Position numbers and translations under genes: made by a program. Below, one piece after another: positions 8,475 through 17,615 of a stretch of DNA of 64,000 bases. The DNA is from JBBATK01 sp039810585 (GTDB lineage Bacteria > Bacteroidota > Ignavibacteria > Kapaibacteriales > NICIL-2), in assembly GCA_039810585.1 (NCBI GenBank), contig JBDHXF010000001.1, positions 163,555 to 227,554 of the forward strand. Reading direction: 5' to 3'. Each line of letters starts with the position of its first letter. The stretch's first letter is position 1. The notes under the pieces are model-generated. The model was not told where the DNA came from and ran no database searches. It was given only the letters and a program-made list of their open reading frames with translations.

Positions 8475-8519
8475 CAAGGATGAACAGAACAGTATCACCA
8501 ATGGTTACATGGAGGTAAC
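8475..8519 (+). promoter_or_regulatory. Two candidate CsrA-binding sites in the flagellin leader
   Basis: Site 1 (8475-8482, CAAGGATG) matches the CsrA core exactly, with TTC and GAA able to pair around an AAGGAT loop. Site 2 (8504-8519) is a perfect GTTAC/GTAAC hairpin whose six-base loop ATGGAG contains the GGA and is also the Shine-Dalgarno. Two such sites, one over the ribosome site, is the arrangement known for Bacillus hag. Binding is inferred; no csrA or fliW is in the window. Confidence 0.55.
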
Positions 8520-9452
8520 ATGCCAGCAGCAATAACAAACGGTGCGAGAATACGCACGAATACCGCCGCCGAGAACGCGTATAACGCGTTAGATGCCTCG
8601 AATCGCAGTATAGCCAACCACCAACTTCGCCTTTCCACCGGAAAACGTATCAACTCCGCAGCAGATGATGTTGCAGGATACATTACCACGCGCTCTTTGG
8701 GTGCACGGAGTGGATCCTTGCAAGCAGCACTGGACGCAGTGGGCGGCGCAGCCAATGTGGCCAATATTGCGCAAGATGGTTTGGACAACATCAATACTTT
8801 GGTGACCCAAATCAAGGAGTCGGCTTCTTCAGCCGCCTCGGGCGCAATCGGAACGGATGAAAAAGTTGCTCTGGCAAAGGCAGCCTATCGCCTGGCTCAA
8901 CAAATTCAGGCGGTGATCGACTCTACCGTGTTCGGCGGCCAGCAGTTGCTCAACGGCGCTTTCTCCACAGAGTTTGTGATTGGCTCCCGCGCCGACAACT
9001 CTCTGCTCACCCTTGCCATCGACTTAACAACGGGCAATGCCGACTTCAACGTTGGTTCCAACAACTTCGACATGAATCTGGCATCAGCCAGCTTCGGCGG
9101 TATTGCCGGATTGGCGTTGCAATCGCTCAATAGCGTCTCCGCAACCGACCTCGGAATCTTCTCTGCATCCAACATTCAAACCACCCTGCAAAGCTTAGCC
9201 GACGCTCTGAACAACGTCAACAAAGTGGCTTCGTACATCGGTGGTGTGTCCAATCGACTGACATCGCAAGAAGACAACCTAAAGTCGCAACTCACGAATT
9301 ACAACGCTGCCATCTCTCGCATTGAGGATGCAGACGTTGCTCAGGAACAATTGCAACTCGTGAAAGCACAGTTCCTGCAACAAGCTTCCCTAACCTCACT
9401 GGCTCAGGCCAACCAAGCTCCGCAAGGTTACCTGCAGCTCATCCGAGGATAA
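8520..9452 (+). CDS. fliC: Flagellin
   Basis: This is the 310-residue filament subunit, exported by the flagellar type III apparatus. The N-terminal coiled region (NRSIANHQLRLSTGKRINSA, then ITTRSLGARSGSL) and the C-terminal region (SRIEDADVAQEQLQLVKAQF ... ASLTSLAQANQAP) are the conserved D0/D1 halves. The variable centre is short, so the outer D2/D3 domains are largely missing. The chain ends QLIRG where many flagellins end SLLR. The Shine-Dalgarno GGAGG sits inside a hairpin loop directly before the ATG. Transcription is from the sigma-28 promoter at 8348, and a strong terminator follows at 9590, so it is a single-gene transcript. Confidence 0.96.
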   Translation: MPAAITNGARIRTNTAAENAYNALDASNRSIANHQLRLSTGKRINSAADDVAGYITTRSLGARSGSLQAALDAVGGAANVANIAQDGLDNINTLVTQIKESASSAASGAIGTDEKVALAKAAYRLAQQIQAVIDSTVFGGQQLLNGAFSTEFVIGSRADNSLLTLAIDLTTGNADFNVGSNNFDMNLASASFGGIAGLALQSLNSVSATDLGIFSASNIQTTLQSLADALNNVNKVASYIGGVSNRLTSQEDNLKSQLTNYNAAISRIEDADVAQEQLQLVKAQFLQQASLTSLAQANQAPQGYLQLIRG

Positions 9453-9589
9453 GAAGCTTGAACAGCTCTGAGAACGAAGAAACGTACACACGATTGAAAA
9501 AGTTGGCAACGTTTTTGCAAAGTAGTTCTCAGAAACCTTGACATTATAAAGCCGGATAATCCTCACATCAAGCCTTTGCAAGGTGTGTG

Positions 9590-9637
9590 ACGACGGACAG
9601 TTTGTGGTGAGCTGTCCGTCGTTAACCGGTTTTTTTC
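9590..9637 (+). terminator. Rho-independent terminator of flagellin
   Basis: ACGACGGACAG (9590-9600) pairs perfectly with CTGTCCGTCGT (9612-9622) across an 11-base loop, followed by a T-rich run ending at about 9637. Confidence 0.85.
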
Positions 9638-9864
9638 TTTCTGAACCTCCATTGTTCATCAACCGAAGCCCGCAAGGGCTTCAGTTGTTTGTGGCAATGC
9701 CGATACATCACCCAGAGACTCCCCTGTGAGTCCGATGAAGGACCCCCTTGTTGGAGAGCAAAACCCCCTCTGCTTACCTGGACCGGTGAAGAACTATCGT
9801 GATCACCACACGCCTTCTTCATCTCATCAAGCAGTTTGCCTCACCTTCATCACAACGAACAATA
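9638..9864 (+). other. Non-coding stretch before trmO, possible structured RNA
   Basis: No gene is visible between the flagellin terminator and the next terminator. Local pairings are evident: GAAGCCC/GGGCTTC at about 9665-9682 and GACTC/GAGTC at about 9715-9731, plus C-rich runs that could pair with G-rich ones. I recognise no known riboswitch or RNA family. Confidence 0.25.
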
Positions 9865-9896
9865 CATCCTGCCCCTTCGGCGGGATGTTTTGTTTT
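9865..9896 (+). terminator. Rho-independent terminator upstream of trmO
   Basis: CATCCTGCC pairs with GGCGGGATG around a CCTTC loop, followed by TTTTGTTTT. It has no coding gene directly upstream, so it either ends a small RNA made from 9638-9864 or acts as a second stop after flagellin. It also argues against any trmO start upstream of it. Confidence 0.75.
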
Positions 9897-9950
9897 AGAC
9901 CTGCACTTCCTTGCGTTCGTACCCGTTCAAGGCTCAGGACCACAAGCCCG

Positions 9951-9958
9951 TATCTTTG
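9951..9958 (+). promoter_or_regulatory. -7 promoter element (TATCTTTG) for trmO
   Basis: TATCTTTG is a full TANNTTTG match 33 bases upstream of ATG 9991 and downstream of the terminator at 9865-9896. It supports 9991 as the start. Confidence 0.55.
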
Positions 9959-9990
9959 CGTGTTCTACGTACCCGACTGTTTCCAGCTCC

Positions 9991-10776
9991 ATGTCCGATC
10001 CTATCTCCCTTCAGCCCATCGGCATCATTCACACTCCCTTTCGCGAGCGCTATTTGGCGCCCTTGCAGGCTGAGGAGGATAATGATGCACGATCTGAAAT
10101 CATCTTGAATGCGCATTGCAATTACGAAACTGCTCTGCGCGATCTTGAATCCTTCTCGCACATCTGGGTAATCTGGTGGTTTCATGAAGCACAGTCATGG
10201 AAACCCGTTATTCAAACCCCGCGCGATGGCTCCAAACACGGTGTGTTTGCCACGCGCTCTCCGCATCGTCCCAATCCTATCGCCATTTCCGCTGTGCGCT
10301 TGCACGGCGTTGAAGGTCGTACCCTGCACATCAGTGGTGCCGACATGGTGGATGGCACTCCGGTGCTCGATCTCAAACCATACATCGCTCAGCACGATTC
10401 TTTCCCCGATGCCACAGCGGGCTGGACAGCATCCGCCGCTTACCGTCGCTCATACTCCGTCGCCTGGTCCCCCGCCGCCGACGAACGCGCTCGCTTCATT
10501 TCCGAACTCAGTAGCTACGACATAGCAGAACACGTTCAACGTCGATTGCTTCTCAATCCTTTCCCCACCGATTCCAATCGCATCGAAGCACTGAGCGATG
10601 GACACTTTCTCCTCAGTAGTCGCGCGTGGCGCATCCTCTACCAACTCGACGATACGCACGCCCTCATCCTCGACATCCGCTCGAGCTACGACTTCGATTC
10701 CATCCACCGCGCCGATCTCGAACTCAACTCCGCCGAAGCTCACTGCCACCACAGCTTCCTGCGAAACTTCTCCTGA
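9991..10776 (+). CDS. trmO: tRNA (N6-threonylcarbamoyladenosine-37) methyltransferase TrmO
   Basis: TrmO (TsaA/YaeB family) uses S-adenosylmethionine to methylate t6A37 to m6t6A in threonine tRNAs, tuning decoding. The 261-residue protein opens with the family start ISLQPIGIIHTPFRERY. It contains the KHGVFATRSPHRPNPIAISA motif and DMVDGTPVLDLKPYI, both diagnostic. A C-terminal extension follows the catalytic beta-barrel, as in E. coli TrmO. The open frame reaches back to 9799, but that part contains a transcription terminator, so I chose ATG 9991. Confidence 0.93.
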   Translation: MSDPISLQPIGIIHTPFRERYLAPLQAEEDNDARSEIILNAHCNYETALRDLESFSHIWVIWWFHEAQSWKPVIQTPRDGSKHGVFATRSPHRPNPIAISAVRLHGVEGRTLHISGADMVDGTPVLDLKPYIAQHDSFPDATAGWTASAAYRRSYSVAWSPAADERARFISELSSYDIAEHVQRRLLLNPFPTDSNRIEALSDGHFLLSSRAWRILYQLDDTHALILDIRSSYDFDSIHRADLELNSAEAHCHHSFLRNFS

Positions 10777-10997
10777 TGCTTGATACCGGTCGTCGGGTGA
10801 TTTTCAATTCGTGCGCAGCGAAGCTGCACACGAATAAGAAATCATTGAACGATTAACGCAACTGCGCGACACTTGCCACCCGCATGCAGCTTCGCGTTGC
10901 GCCGTAAATTGCGCGCCGTTGCAAGTATGAGATTGCTTTGCCGCGCTCGCAACGACTCGCTTCAGATCAACCATTTTCATCAATCACGAGAGTTACG

Positions 10998-12206
10998 ATG
11001 TCCACCAGCGAAGAACTGATTTCCCGCGAACACCGGGTGATTTATCAAACCTATAAACGACTCCCCGTGGCGATTGACCGCGCGGAGGGCTGTCATATCT
11101 ATGCGTCAGACGGACGGGTGTACTTGGACATGTTAGCCGGCATCGCGGTCAATGCCCTCGGTCACTCTCACCCGCGCATCATCGACGCAGCAGAGAAGCA
11201 ACTGCATCGCTATCTGCACGTGTCCAATTTTTTCTACCAGGAACCACAGGTTCGTCTGGCAGAAATGCTGACAGCCCGCAGCGGATATTCGAAAGTGGTA
11301 TTCACCAATTCCGGTGCGGAGGCTTGGGACGCCGCCATGAAGCTGGCTCGTGCCTATGGCAGCACACGCGAACGCGTTGGAAACATCATCGCGTTTAAGG
11401 GCGGATTTCATGGTCGCACCTACGGTGCACTGTCAGTGATGGACAAACCCTTGTACAAGAAAGGCATGGAGCCCTTTCTTCCGGGCACACGCGTGCTGCC
11501 CTACAATGACATTGCCGCTCTGCGCGATGAAGTCAACGCCACGACCTGCGCCGTAACTCTGGAACTGATTCAGGGTGAAGGTGGTATCAGCGTAGCCAGC
11601 GATGACTTTGTGCAGGAACTGGTGCGCCTGCGTGACAAGTACGGATTTGCCATCATCGCCGATGAGGTGCAAACAGGAGTGGGACGAACGGGTGATTTCT
11701 TTGCCTTCGAACACTATGGCTTCAAGCCGGACATCGTCACCATGGCTAAGGGCATCGGCGGCGGCCTGCCACTTGGTGCAGTGCTTGCCTCGGAGGCCTT
11801 GAGCGCAGTCTGGCAGCAAGGACAACACGGTACCACCTATGGCGGCAACGCCCTGGCCTGTGCAACCGGCATCGTGGTGATGGAAGAAATTGAGCGAGGC
11901 TTGATGGAAAATGTGCGCGCCATGGGAGCGCGGCTGCGCGAGGGACTCGAAGCTGTGCGTTCTGAGTTCCCGGGCATCGTCACCGAGGTCCGCGGTCGTG
12001 GCCTTATGCTTGGCCTTGCCCTCAATCAAAACTCCACTCCCCTGCGCGATGCTCTGCTCGAACGCGGCGTCATTACATCGGCTACCGCCGATACCGTGCT
12101 CCGAATCGTGCCGCCACTCGTGATCGGCACGAGCGAGATAGAGGAGTTCTTGGGAGTGTTGAGGACAGCATTGGATGCTGTGAAGTCGACACCCAAACAG
12201 GCCTAG
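10998..12206 (+). CDS. argD: Acetylornithine aminotransferase
   Basis: This is a 402-residue class III PLP-dependent aminotransferase, converting N-acetylglutamate semialdehyde to N-acetylornithine in arginine biosynthesis and often also acting in lysine synthesis. The PLP lysine lies in IVTMAKGIGGGLPLGA. GSAE-type phosphate binding is seen as FTNSGAEAWDAAMKLAR, and the Asp of the DEVQTGVGRTG motif is present. Other arg genes are not adjacent, so ornithine or other omega-aminotransferase activity cannot be excluded. The frame extends to 10938, but ATG 10998 gives the usual N terminus. A 220-base gap precedes it with no clear terminator. Confidence 0.9.
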   Translation: MSTSEELISREHRVIYQTYKRLPVAIDRAEGCHIYASDGRVYLDMLAGIAVNALGHSHPRIIDAAEKQLHRYLHVSNFFYQEPQVRLAEMLTARSGYSKVVFTNSGAEAWDAAMKLARAYGSTRERVGNIIAFKGGFHGRTYGALSVMDKPLYKKGMEPFLPGTRVLPYNDIAALRDEVNATTCAVTLELIQGEGGISVASDDFVQELVRLRDKYGFAIIADEVQTGVGRTGDFFAFEHYGFKPDIVTMAKGIGGGLPLGAVLASEALSAVWQQGQHGTTYGGNALACATGIVVMEEIERGLMENVRAMGARLREGLEAVRSEFPGIVTEVRGRGLMLGLALNQNSTPLRDALLERGVITSATADTVLRIVPPLVIGTSEIEEFLGVLRTALDAVKSTPKQA

Positions 12207-12244
12207 ACAATACTTTTTTGAACTATAACCTATTCGGAGTACTC

Positions 12245-12958
12245 ATGTCGCATCGCACAACGCTCTCTGTAGTCTCCGCTTCGCTCTTGTTGATTGTGCT
12301 GGGAAGCGTGTCACTCCACGCCGGTAGTATAGGACTCAAACTTGGCGCCACTATCCCGCAGTGGACTCTAGCGTACGAAAATCAGCAGAGTCAGAACCTG
12401 AAAAACTTGAACGACTTTGCGATTTGTGGTATCACGGAATTCGAGCTTACGAAGTACGTGCATCTGCAAATCGAACCGGCGTATTCCCGAGAGGAGTTCA
12501 GTGTGGATTATCAGAAGGCTGCGTTGCAACAGTTGACCACCATGCCGTTTCCGTCTTCATTGCCTTCGACCCTATCATTTACACAGGATTTTGTGAATAT
12601 CAATTGTCCTGTTCTTCTCAAGATCAGTCCTTTTTCAGAAGGCCTTCGGCCCTACCTCTTGACCGGTTTGGTTGCCAGTATTAACCTCTCTGCCACATCG
12701 ACGGCGTCGTTCGATACGACCAATCTCAATCTCAGTAGTCCCATTGACGTAAAGCCGGAAGCCAAGGCTGTCGGCTATGCCTTTCAATTGGGTGCCGGTA
12801 TACAGATTCCGCTCCTTGGCAGCCTGAGCATTGTTGGTGATGCACGCTACACCTTCGCACTGAGCGACGCTGCGTCGCTCAGTGCCTTCAATCAATCCCT
12901 TGGCACGGTGAAAGCATCCAACCTCTTGATCATGGTCGGTGCCTGCATTGATTGGTGA
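12245..12958 (+). CDS. Outer-membrane beta-barrel protein
   Basis: This 237-residue exported protein has an N-terminal signal peptide (LSVVSASLLLIVLGSVSLHA) and alternating amphipathic strands typical of an eight-stranded barrel of the OmpW/PorT-like class. Examples are the segments around YLLTGLVASINLSATS and YAFQLGAGIQIPLL, with a terminal aromatic residue (CIDW). Its ligand or role is unknown. The ATG at 12245 places the signal peptide correctly; the frame begins at 12218. It follows argD by 38 bases, so it may be read through from that gene, and it converges on murF. A weak stem (GCTCAA/TTGAGC at about 12975-12989) lies after it. Confidence 0.7.
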   Translation: MSHRTTLSVVSASLLLIVLGSVSLHAGSIGLKLGATIPQWTLAYENQQSQNLKNLNDFAICGITEFELTKYVHLQIEPAYSREEFSVDYQKAALQQLTTMPFPSSLPSTLSFTQDFVNINCPVLLKISPFSEGLRPYLLTGLVASINLSATSTASFDTTNLNLSSPIDVKPEAKAVGYAFQLGAGIQIPLLGSLSIVGDARYTFALSDAASLSAFNQSLGTVKASNLLIMVGACIDW

Positions 12959-13134
12959 TTCCGACAAGTATTGACGCTCAAATGTTGAGCGCTTTGGATG
13001 TGTCGTTAAAGATAAACGCATAGCATTACCATCATAGCCGGGTTGAGTGCCGCGACATCGAAGCGGCAACTGAGCATCGTCGGAGCGACATCGCGTGCAT
13101 ATCGCTCCTATCGCTTCCTTAACGTAGTAGTTCT

Positions 13135-14559
13135 CTACACAAGTAGGTCGATCAGATTTTCCAGCGCCATGCCTCGCGATGCTTTCACAAGAATGGCATC
13201 AGCGGCTGTGCATGAAGTATTCAGGAGCTGAGCCGCTACTTCAACGTTCTCTGCAAAGTGGAATTGCTTGCCCGTACTTTGAGCACGATCTGCAGCCCCG
13301 ACAACGTGTGCAGCATCAGCCATGCTGCGTCCAAGCAGAATGAGCACGTCGCAGTGTTGCAGTGCTTCTGCAATGATGGCCTGATGTGCAGTATCGCTGT
13401 GTTCGCCTAACTCCCGCATGTCGCCCAGTACAGCAATTCGCTTGTCTGCAGGGAAAGCTTGAAGGGTACGCAAAGCCATGCGCATGGAGGCCGGATTGGC
13501 ATTGTAACAGTCGTTGAGTATCGTGGCATTGGTCGTGCGCATACGTTGAATCTGCATGCGGGCGTAGCCGTGTACGGGAGGAGCTTCATAGTTGGCAAGC
13601 GCTACTGTGCTGTCGGCGAGCGATATCCCCACGCTCACCCCAATGGCAAGCGCAGCCACGGCGTTCGTTGCTGCGGCATAACCGACAAGACTCGTCGGCA
13701 CCGTACATCGCTCCTGTGCGCTCTGTACCTTGAGCTCCGGATGGAGCTCGGTGTCAAATGAAATCGATGCGTTGAGATCACTGCCATCATTTGTCCCGAA
13801 GTGAAATTGGTTGGGAAAGGTGCCGCTATACGCTTTCAGTCGCTCGTCATCCATATTCACGAGTGCGGTGGCTTGCTGTTGCTGACAATATCGGTACAGC
13901 GCTGTTTCCTCTTTCTCGACGCCATCCAAGTCATGCAATTTTTCGAGATGTTCTTCACCGATGTTGGTGATAATGCCGTGCGTAGGTGCAACCATGTCCG
14001 CCAAGACTTCGATTTCCCCAGGCTCGTTGGTTCCGATCTCGATCACAGCAGCGCCATGATACTTTGTCAGTTGAAGCAGCGTGAGTGGCGTACCGACACG
14101 ATTGTTGTAGTTAGCTTCGGTTTTCAGAGTGAGATAAGAGTGCGAGAGTACAGCCGCACTGAGGTCCTTCGTGGTTGTCTTTCCATTTGCTCCGGCAACC
14201 GCAATCACAGGAATGGAGAAACGCTTGCGGTGGTAGTGGGCCAAGTCGCCTAGGGCGACGAGACAATCGGGGACAACGATACGAGCGAACGAGGGAAAGG
14301 TTTTTCCCGGGCCGCTTTCCCATTGCGACAGCCAGCGTTCTTCAAACACTATCCCAACGGCACCATAAAGAATGGCTTTATGGATATGATCGTGTGCGTC
14401 GAAACGTTCGCCTTTTAGTGCCACAAACAGACACCCGGGTTGAAGACTGCGTGTGTCGGTGCAGACGCCAATCGAGGCATGGAAATCGGGAACCACAGCA
14501 CGATCTCCAAACAGCGTTCGAAGATCCATCGCGCTAAAGGCGGCAGTGTTGGCTTTCAT
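13135..14559 (-). CDS. murF: UDP-N-acetylmuramoyl-tripeptide--D-alanyl-D-alanine ligase
   Basis: MurF adds D-Ala-D-Ala to the muramoyl tripeptide, the last cytoplasmic step of the peptidoglycan stem. The 474-residue protein has the Mur ligase P-loop AGANGKTTTKDL and the central EIGTNEPGEIEVLADMVAPT segment. Also present are the LNDCYNANPASM motif and the C-terminal AVLGDMRELGEHSDTAH region, all typical of MurF and not of MurC, D or E. I chose ATG 14559; a GTG at 14577 is the alternative. The other mur/dcw genes are not beside it, so it lies outside a cell-division cluster here. Confidence 0.95.
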   Translation of the reverse strand: MKANTAAFSAMDLRTLFGDRAVVPDFHASIGVCTDTRSLQPGCLFVALKGERFDAHDHIHKAILYGAVGIVFEERWLSQWESGPGKTFPSFARIVVPDCLVALGDLAHYHRKRFSIPVIAVAGANGKTTTKDLSAAVLSHSYLTLKTEANYNNRVGTPLTLLQLTKYHGAAVIEIGTNEPGEIEVLADMVAPTHGIITNIGEEHLEKLHDLDGVEKEETALYRYCQQQQATALVNMDDERLKAYSGTFPNQFHFGTNDGSDLNASISFDTELHPELKVQSAQERCTVPTSLVGYAAATNAVAALAIGVSVGISLADSTVALANYEAPPVHGYARMQIQRMRTTNATILNDCYNANPASMRMALRTLQAFPADKRIAVLGDMRELGEHSDTAHQAIIAEALQHCDVLILLGRSMADAAHVVGAADRAQSTGKQFHFAENVEVAAQLLNTSCTAADAILVKASRGMALENLIDLLV

Positions 14560-14605
14560 GGAGGAATGTAGGTTCACGTGATAGAAGCTTGGCGTTGGAT
14601 CTCGT

Positions 14606-14646
14606 TAAAAATACAACAGCTCTTGCGCCTAACGACGCAAGAGCTG
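14606..14646 (-). terminator. Terminator of the CAP-domain gene
   Basis: Read on the minus strand, CAGCTCTTGCG pairs with CGCAAGAGCTG (14617-14646) and is followed by a T-rich run (14616-14606). It lies 50 bases past the stop codon at 14698. Confidence 0.8.
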
Positions 14647-14697
14647 AGCATGTGGATCAGAACATGAGAGTATATGTCCGTTTACACAGCGTTGTGA

Positions 14698-16593
14698 TTA
14701 ACGCTGCAGAACGATTTTACGTGTGCTCGTCCCGCCTGCTGTGTGGAATTGAAGCAGGTAGGCACCGGACTGAAGTTGAGCAAGCGGAGCTTGCGTGAAA
14801 TCAAGACTCAGGAAATGTTCGCCGGCAGTTTGGTGATCGGCGTTGAGCATACGGAGCTGTTGGCCGCGCTCATCGCAGAGGCTAAGCGACACGTCGCCGT
14901 CCACCGCTAATTGGTAGCGTAGGACAACCGTGCTGTTCACGGGATTGGGACCGAATGCACTGACTGTGATCACTTTGTCCTCGTTCACGCTGTTTTGAAC
15001 ATCGCTGATGATGAACGAATGGGATGGGCTAAATGCACTCTGAACCGAGTTGTCGTGGAAGCCTGCCACATGCCAGTAATAGGTTGTGTCCATACCGATG
15101 GTGCCATCAATATCATCGAGCGTCCAAGTTGTATCAACGAGGTCGTCGTACACATTAAGCGCATAATCGGTAAAGGCAGAGTCGCGTGCAATTTCGAACC
15201 AATATTTTGCGACGCCGGGTTTGCTTTGGGACCACTTGAACGTAATATTCTTGTCCTTCAACTTGGCACCCTGCTCAGGATAGAGGAGTTGAACGGTGCT
15301 CGGAACAATAACGGCATTGAACTGGAACGGCGGAACGAAATCGCCCCAACCAAGACTACTCTTCGCACGCACACGCCAGTAGTACACGCTATCCTGTAGC
15401 AGGTTGTGAAGCATATAGCTGGTGTCCTTCACGGCAATAGCAGAGTCGTTCACCAATAGCTTGCTGAAGGTTGGCGACAAACTGACCTGTAAATGATACA
15501 AAGTAGCTGTGCTCAACTTATTCCAACCAACGCGAGCGGAATCGCCATTGACGGACGACTGATCGATAGGATAGCTTAGGATGACGCTTGGTGTAGAGGA
15601 TTGATTGAAATCGACCTTGACATTTGCTTTGCCCGTGAGAGAGATTGACTTTGAGCCGGTGATACCGTTGCCGGCAGCAGAGACAAAGATGTTGCCCGTG
15701 GCCGTCGTAGGAATAGCATAGCCGCCCGAGGAGGAGGTAACGGCATAGTAATCACCGGTAGAAGGAGTAACGGTCACTCCACTCAAGCCCTCGCCCGGAT
15801 CGTATTGACCGTTGTTGTTCTTATCCTTATACACCACACCGGTGATGTAGTACACGGTTCGTTGTCCAAAGTCTTCTGTCACAACCCACGGTCCAACAGA
15901 GCCACTACCGGCTACAACACCGATACCGATTTCGGTATAGATGATATCATCCGATGCGAAGTTGATGGTATTATGACGATGACCTAGTGCTTCGTTGCCC
16001 GTTCCCCAGTCAACGAGGAAGCCACACTCTGCTTCCCACATAGAGTGTGCATAGGCAAAAATGTTCTCACCCCACGGTGTACCGTTGGGATACCCTGCCT
16101 TCACCAGGCGTTGACCGGGATTAGAACCGTCGGTGCCGGTGTGATCTTGGTAATGGTTTGAGGCCATGTCGTTACTATGGACACGTGCCGCATCAATGGC
16201 CTTGGGATGAAAGGCAAGCGGTGGACGCGAAGGATAGGTTTTGAATGCGGATCGAACTCCTGCTTTATCAACTTTCCAGTAGGAGTAATTGTTCAATACG
16301 TCGGCATCCTTCGTGTTATAGAGCGAGTCGCCTTCTGCCGGCGGATTTGCTCGGGCACGATTAATGAGTTCAAGTAGGTACTGCTCCTGATCGGTCGGGT
16401 CACCGTGACTATACAATGACTGTCCGAGAGCATTTACCGGTCCGGTTGGTGTTATCGTTTGCACAGTGTTGCCCTGCGCTGATTTCTGCACAGCGGAAAC
16501 GTCGCTCCGAGCGCTTGGCCCCGGTGCACGCTGTGCTTGGAGCAGACCTGTGCTGAGCAGGCAGAGAAAAAGAAAACGTATCTGATGTGTCAT
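14698..16593 (-). CDS. Secreted CAP/SCP-domain protein with type IX sorting tail
   Basis: The 631-residue protein has a signal peptide (RFLFLCLLSTGLLQAQ). Residues about 60-230 form a CAP domain (the SCP/PR-1 fold). Its hallmarks are LINRARANPP, the metal-site histidines in ARVHSNDMASNHYQDHTG, GENIFA and GHRHNTIN. A segment with DKNNNGQYDPGEG follows, resembling SdrD-B repeats with a calcium-type loop, then two fibronectin III-like modules. The last 90 residues (FGPNPVNSTVVLRYQL ... IVLQR) are a type IX secretion C-terminal sorting domain. It is therefore probably exported through the Por system and cell-attached or released. The ATG at 16593 was chosen over the frame's first start at 16599. 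Function is unknown; bacterial CAP proteins can bind lipids or act extracellularly. Confidence 0.85.
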   Translation of the reverse strand: MTHQIRFLFLCLLSTGLLQAQRAPGPSARSDVSAVQKSAQGNTVQTITPTGPVNALGQSLYSHGDPTDQEQYLLELINRARANPPAEGDSLYNTKDADVLNNYSYWKVDKAGVRSAFKTYPSRPPLAFHPKAIDAARVHSNDMASNHYQDHTGTDGSNPGQRLVKAGYPNGTPWGENIFAYAHSMWEAECGFLVDWGTGNEALGHRHNTINFASDDIIYTEIGIGVVAGSGSVGPWVVTEDFGQRTVYYITGVVYKDKNNNGQYDPGEGLSGVTVTPSTGDYYAVTSSSGGYAIPTTATGNIFVSAAGNGITGSKSISLTGKANVKVDFNQSSTPSVILSYPIDQSSVNGDSARVGWNKLSTATLYHLQVSLSPTFSKLLVNDSAIAVKDTSYMLHNLLQDSVYYWRVRAKSSLGWGDFVPPFQFNAVIVPSTVQLLYPEQGAKLKDKNITFKWSQSKPGVAKYWFEIARDSAFTDYALNVYDDLVDTTWTLDDIDGTIGMDTTYYWHVAGFHDNSVQSAFSPSHSFIISDVQNSVNEDKVITVSAFGPNPVNSTVVLRYQLAVDGDVSLSLCDERGQQLRMLNADHQTAGEHFLSLDFTQAPLAQLQSGAYLLQFHTAGGTSTRKIVLQR

Positions 16594-16746
16594 ACACATT
16601 ACGGATATTGTGAGAGAAAGCTATTATTCGTAGAGAAGGACTGCTATTTCCAACAAATAACTCAGCCGAACGGATTTTGGTACATCGGCTGACGTTGTAA
16701 CAGCCTTAAATTTACGACTTTAGTGCAAAATGAGAGCTAGGAAACC

Positions 16747-17352
16747 ATGGGTTTACAAAGCATTCACCGGCTTGTCATGAAGTGTCTACCAGGTCTTAAA
16801 TCCATGATCTCTTCGCGCTGTGTCCTCTTACTGGCCACCGGCATCACCATCGCCTCGTTATTGAGTTCTTGCTCCAGCACGGTCGTTCGCCATCTCGACC
16901 CGCACACTATCAGTCAGACACGGCGGGATAGTATAAACCGACAGTTTAGCCGCGCAGAGGTTCAGCTTCGCACCCTCGATCGGCAGTACACGCGTAAGGC
17001 GGGCATGGTGTACCTGCTCCACGACACACTGTTTTTACGCTCATCCGTACTGTTTGATACCCTCAGGATACCGATCGGCAGTGTACGAGAATTACATTGC
17101 TTTGAACGCATGCCCACGAGTACCATTATTCTCGCCACCCTTGGTGGCGCAGCGGCAGGATATGTGGTCGGAAAAGTCTCTACCCAACAGTCAAATGCCG
17201 ATCTTCCCTTGGGCTTTGGAATTATCGGTGGACTAAGTGGTGCCTTCATGTCCATCATTTCCGAAAAGGAAACGCTGTACCTCTTCGACGGAACTGAGGA
17301 GGAGACCGAGCCTGTACGGAGCCTTAAAGCACCTACCAAAGTTTCGAAGTAA
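16747..17352 (+). CDS. Putative lipoprotein of unknown function
   Basis: This is a 201-residue exported protein with the lipobox ASLLSSC, predicting lipidation at the Cys and an envelope location. ATGs at 16777 and 16804 are alternatives; the last gives a compact 23-residue signal peptide beginning MISSRCVLLLATG. The middle contains a Gly/Ala-rich hydrophobic hairpin (ILATLGGAAAGYVVGKV and GFGIIGGLSGAFMSII) typical of glycine-zipper proteins. I recognise no family beyond that. It is transcribed alone between the CAP gene, which diverges from it, and ahcY. Confidence 0.65.
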   Translation: MGLQSIHRLVMKCLPGLKSMISSRCVLLLATGITIASLLSSCSSTVVRHLDPHTISQTRRDSINRQFSRAEVQLRTLDRQYTRKAGMVYLLHDTLFLRSSVLFDTLRIPIGSVRELHCFERMPTSTIILATLGGAAAGYVVGKVSTQQSNADLPLGFGIIGGLSGAFMSIISEKETLYLFDGTEEETEPVRSLKAPTKVSK

Positions 17353-17502
17353 CAAAGCAAAGGCTGTCCTCGAATCGCCAGTCTTGCTGCGGACGACGTT
17401 CAGACCCATGCACCGACATGACGAATGGTACCGCAAATCAAGCGCGCGCGGCACTGACGCAGAAAGACGACCGTCATGAGAAACGCAGGTCAAGTCGATG
17501 AA

Positions 17503-17536
17503 TTTGACGGTGTTCGCAGCCTTCCTCGTATCTTTG
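17503..17536 (+). promoter_or_regulatory. Bacteroidota-type promoter of ahcY
   Basis: TTTG at 17503-17506 and TATCTTTG at 17529-17536 are 22 bases apart, at the long end of the usual range. The predicted leader is about 70 bases. I see no SAM or SAH riboswitch in it. Confidence 0.5.
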
Positions 17537-17615
17537 TGGTCGCATTGGAAGCCATCATCGCGCCCCGGAGAGTGGTCGCAGCTAACAGAACTGTTTCATT
17601 ATTAATCCATTGACC

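Noticed and set aside
9700..9800. SRP RNA or hammerhead-like motif before trmO
   Set aside because: Short similarities (GGTCC, GATGA) do not extend to the conserved cores of either RNA.
17353..17615. SAH or SAM riboswitch upstream of ahcY
   Set aside because: The conserved core sequences and stems are not present in the leader.
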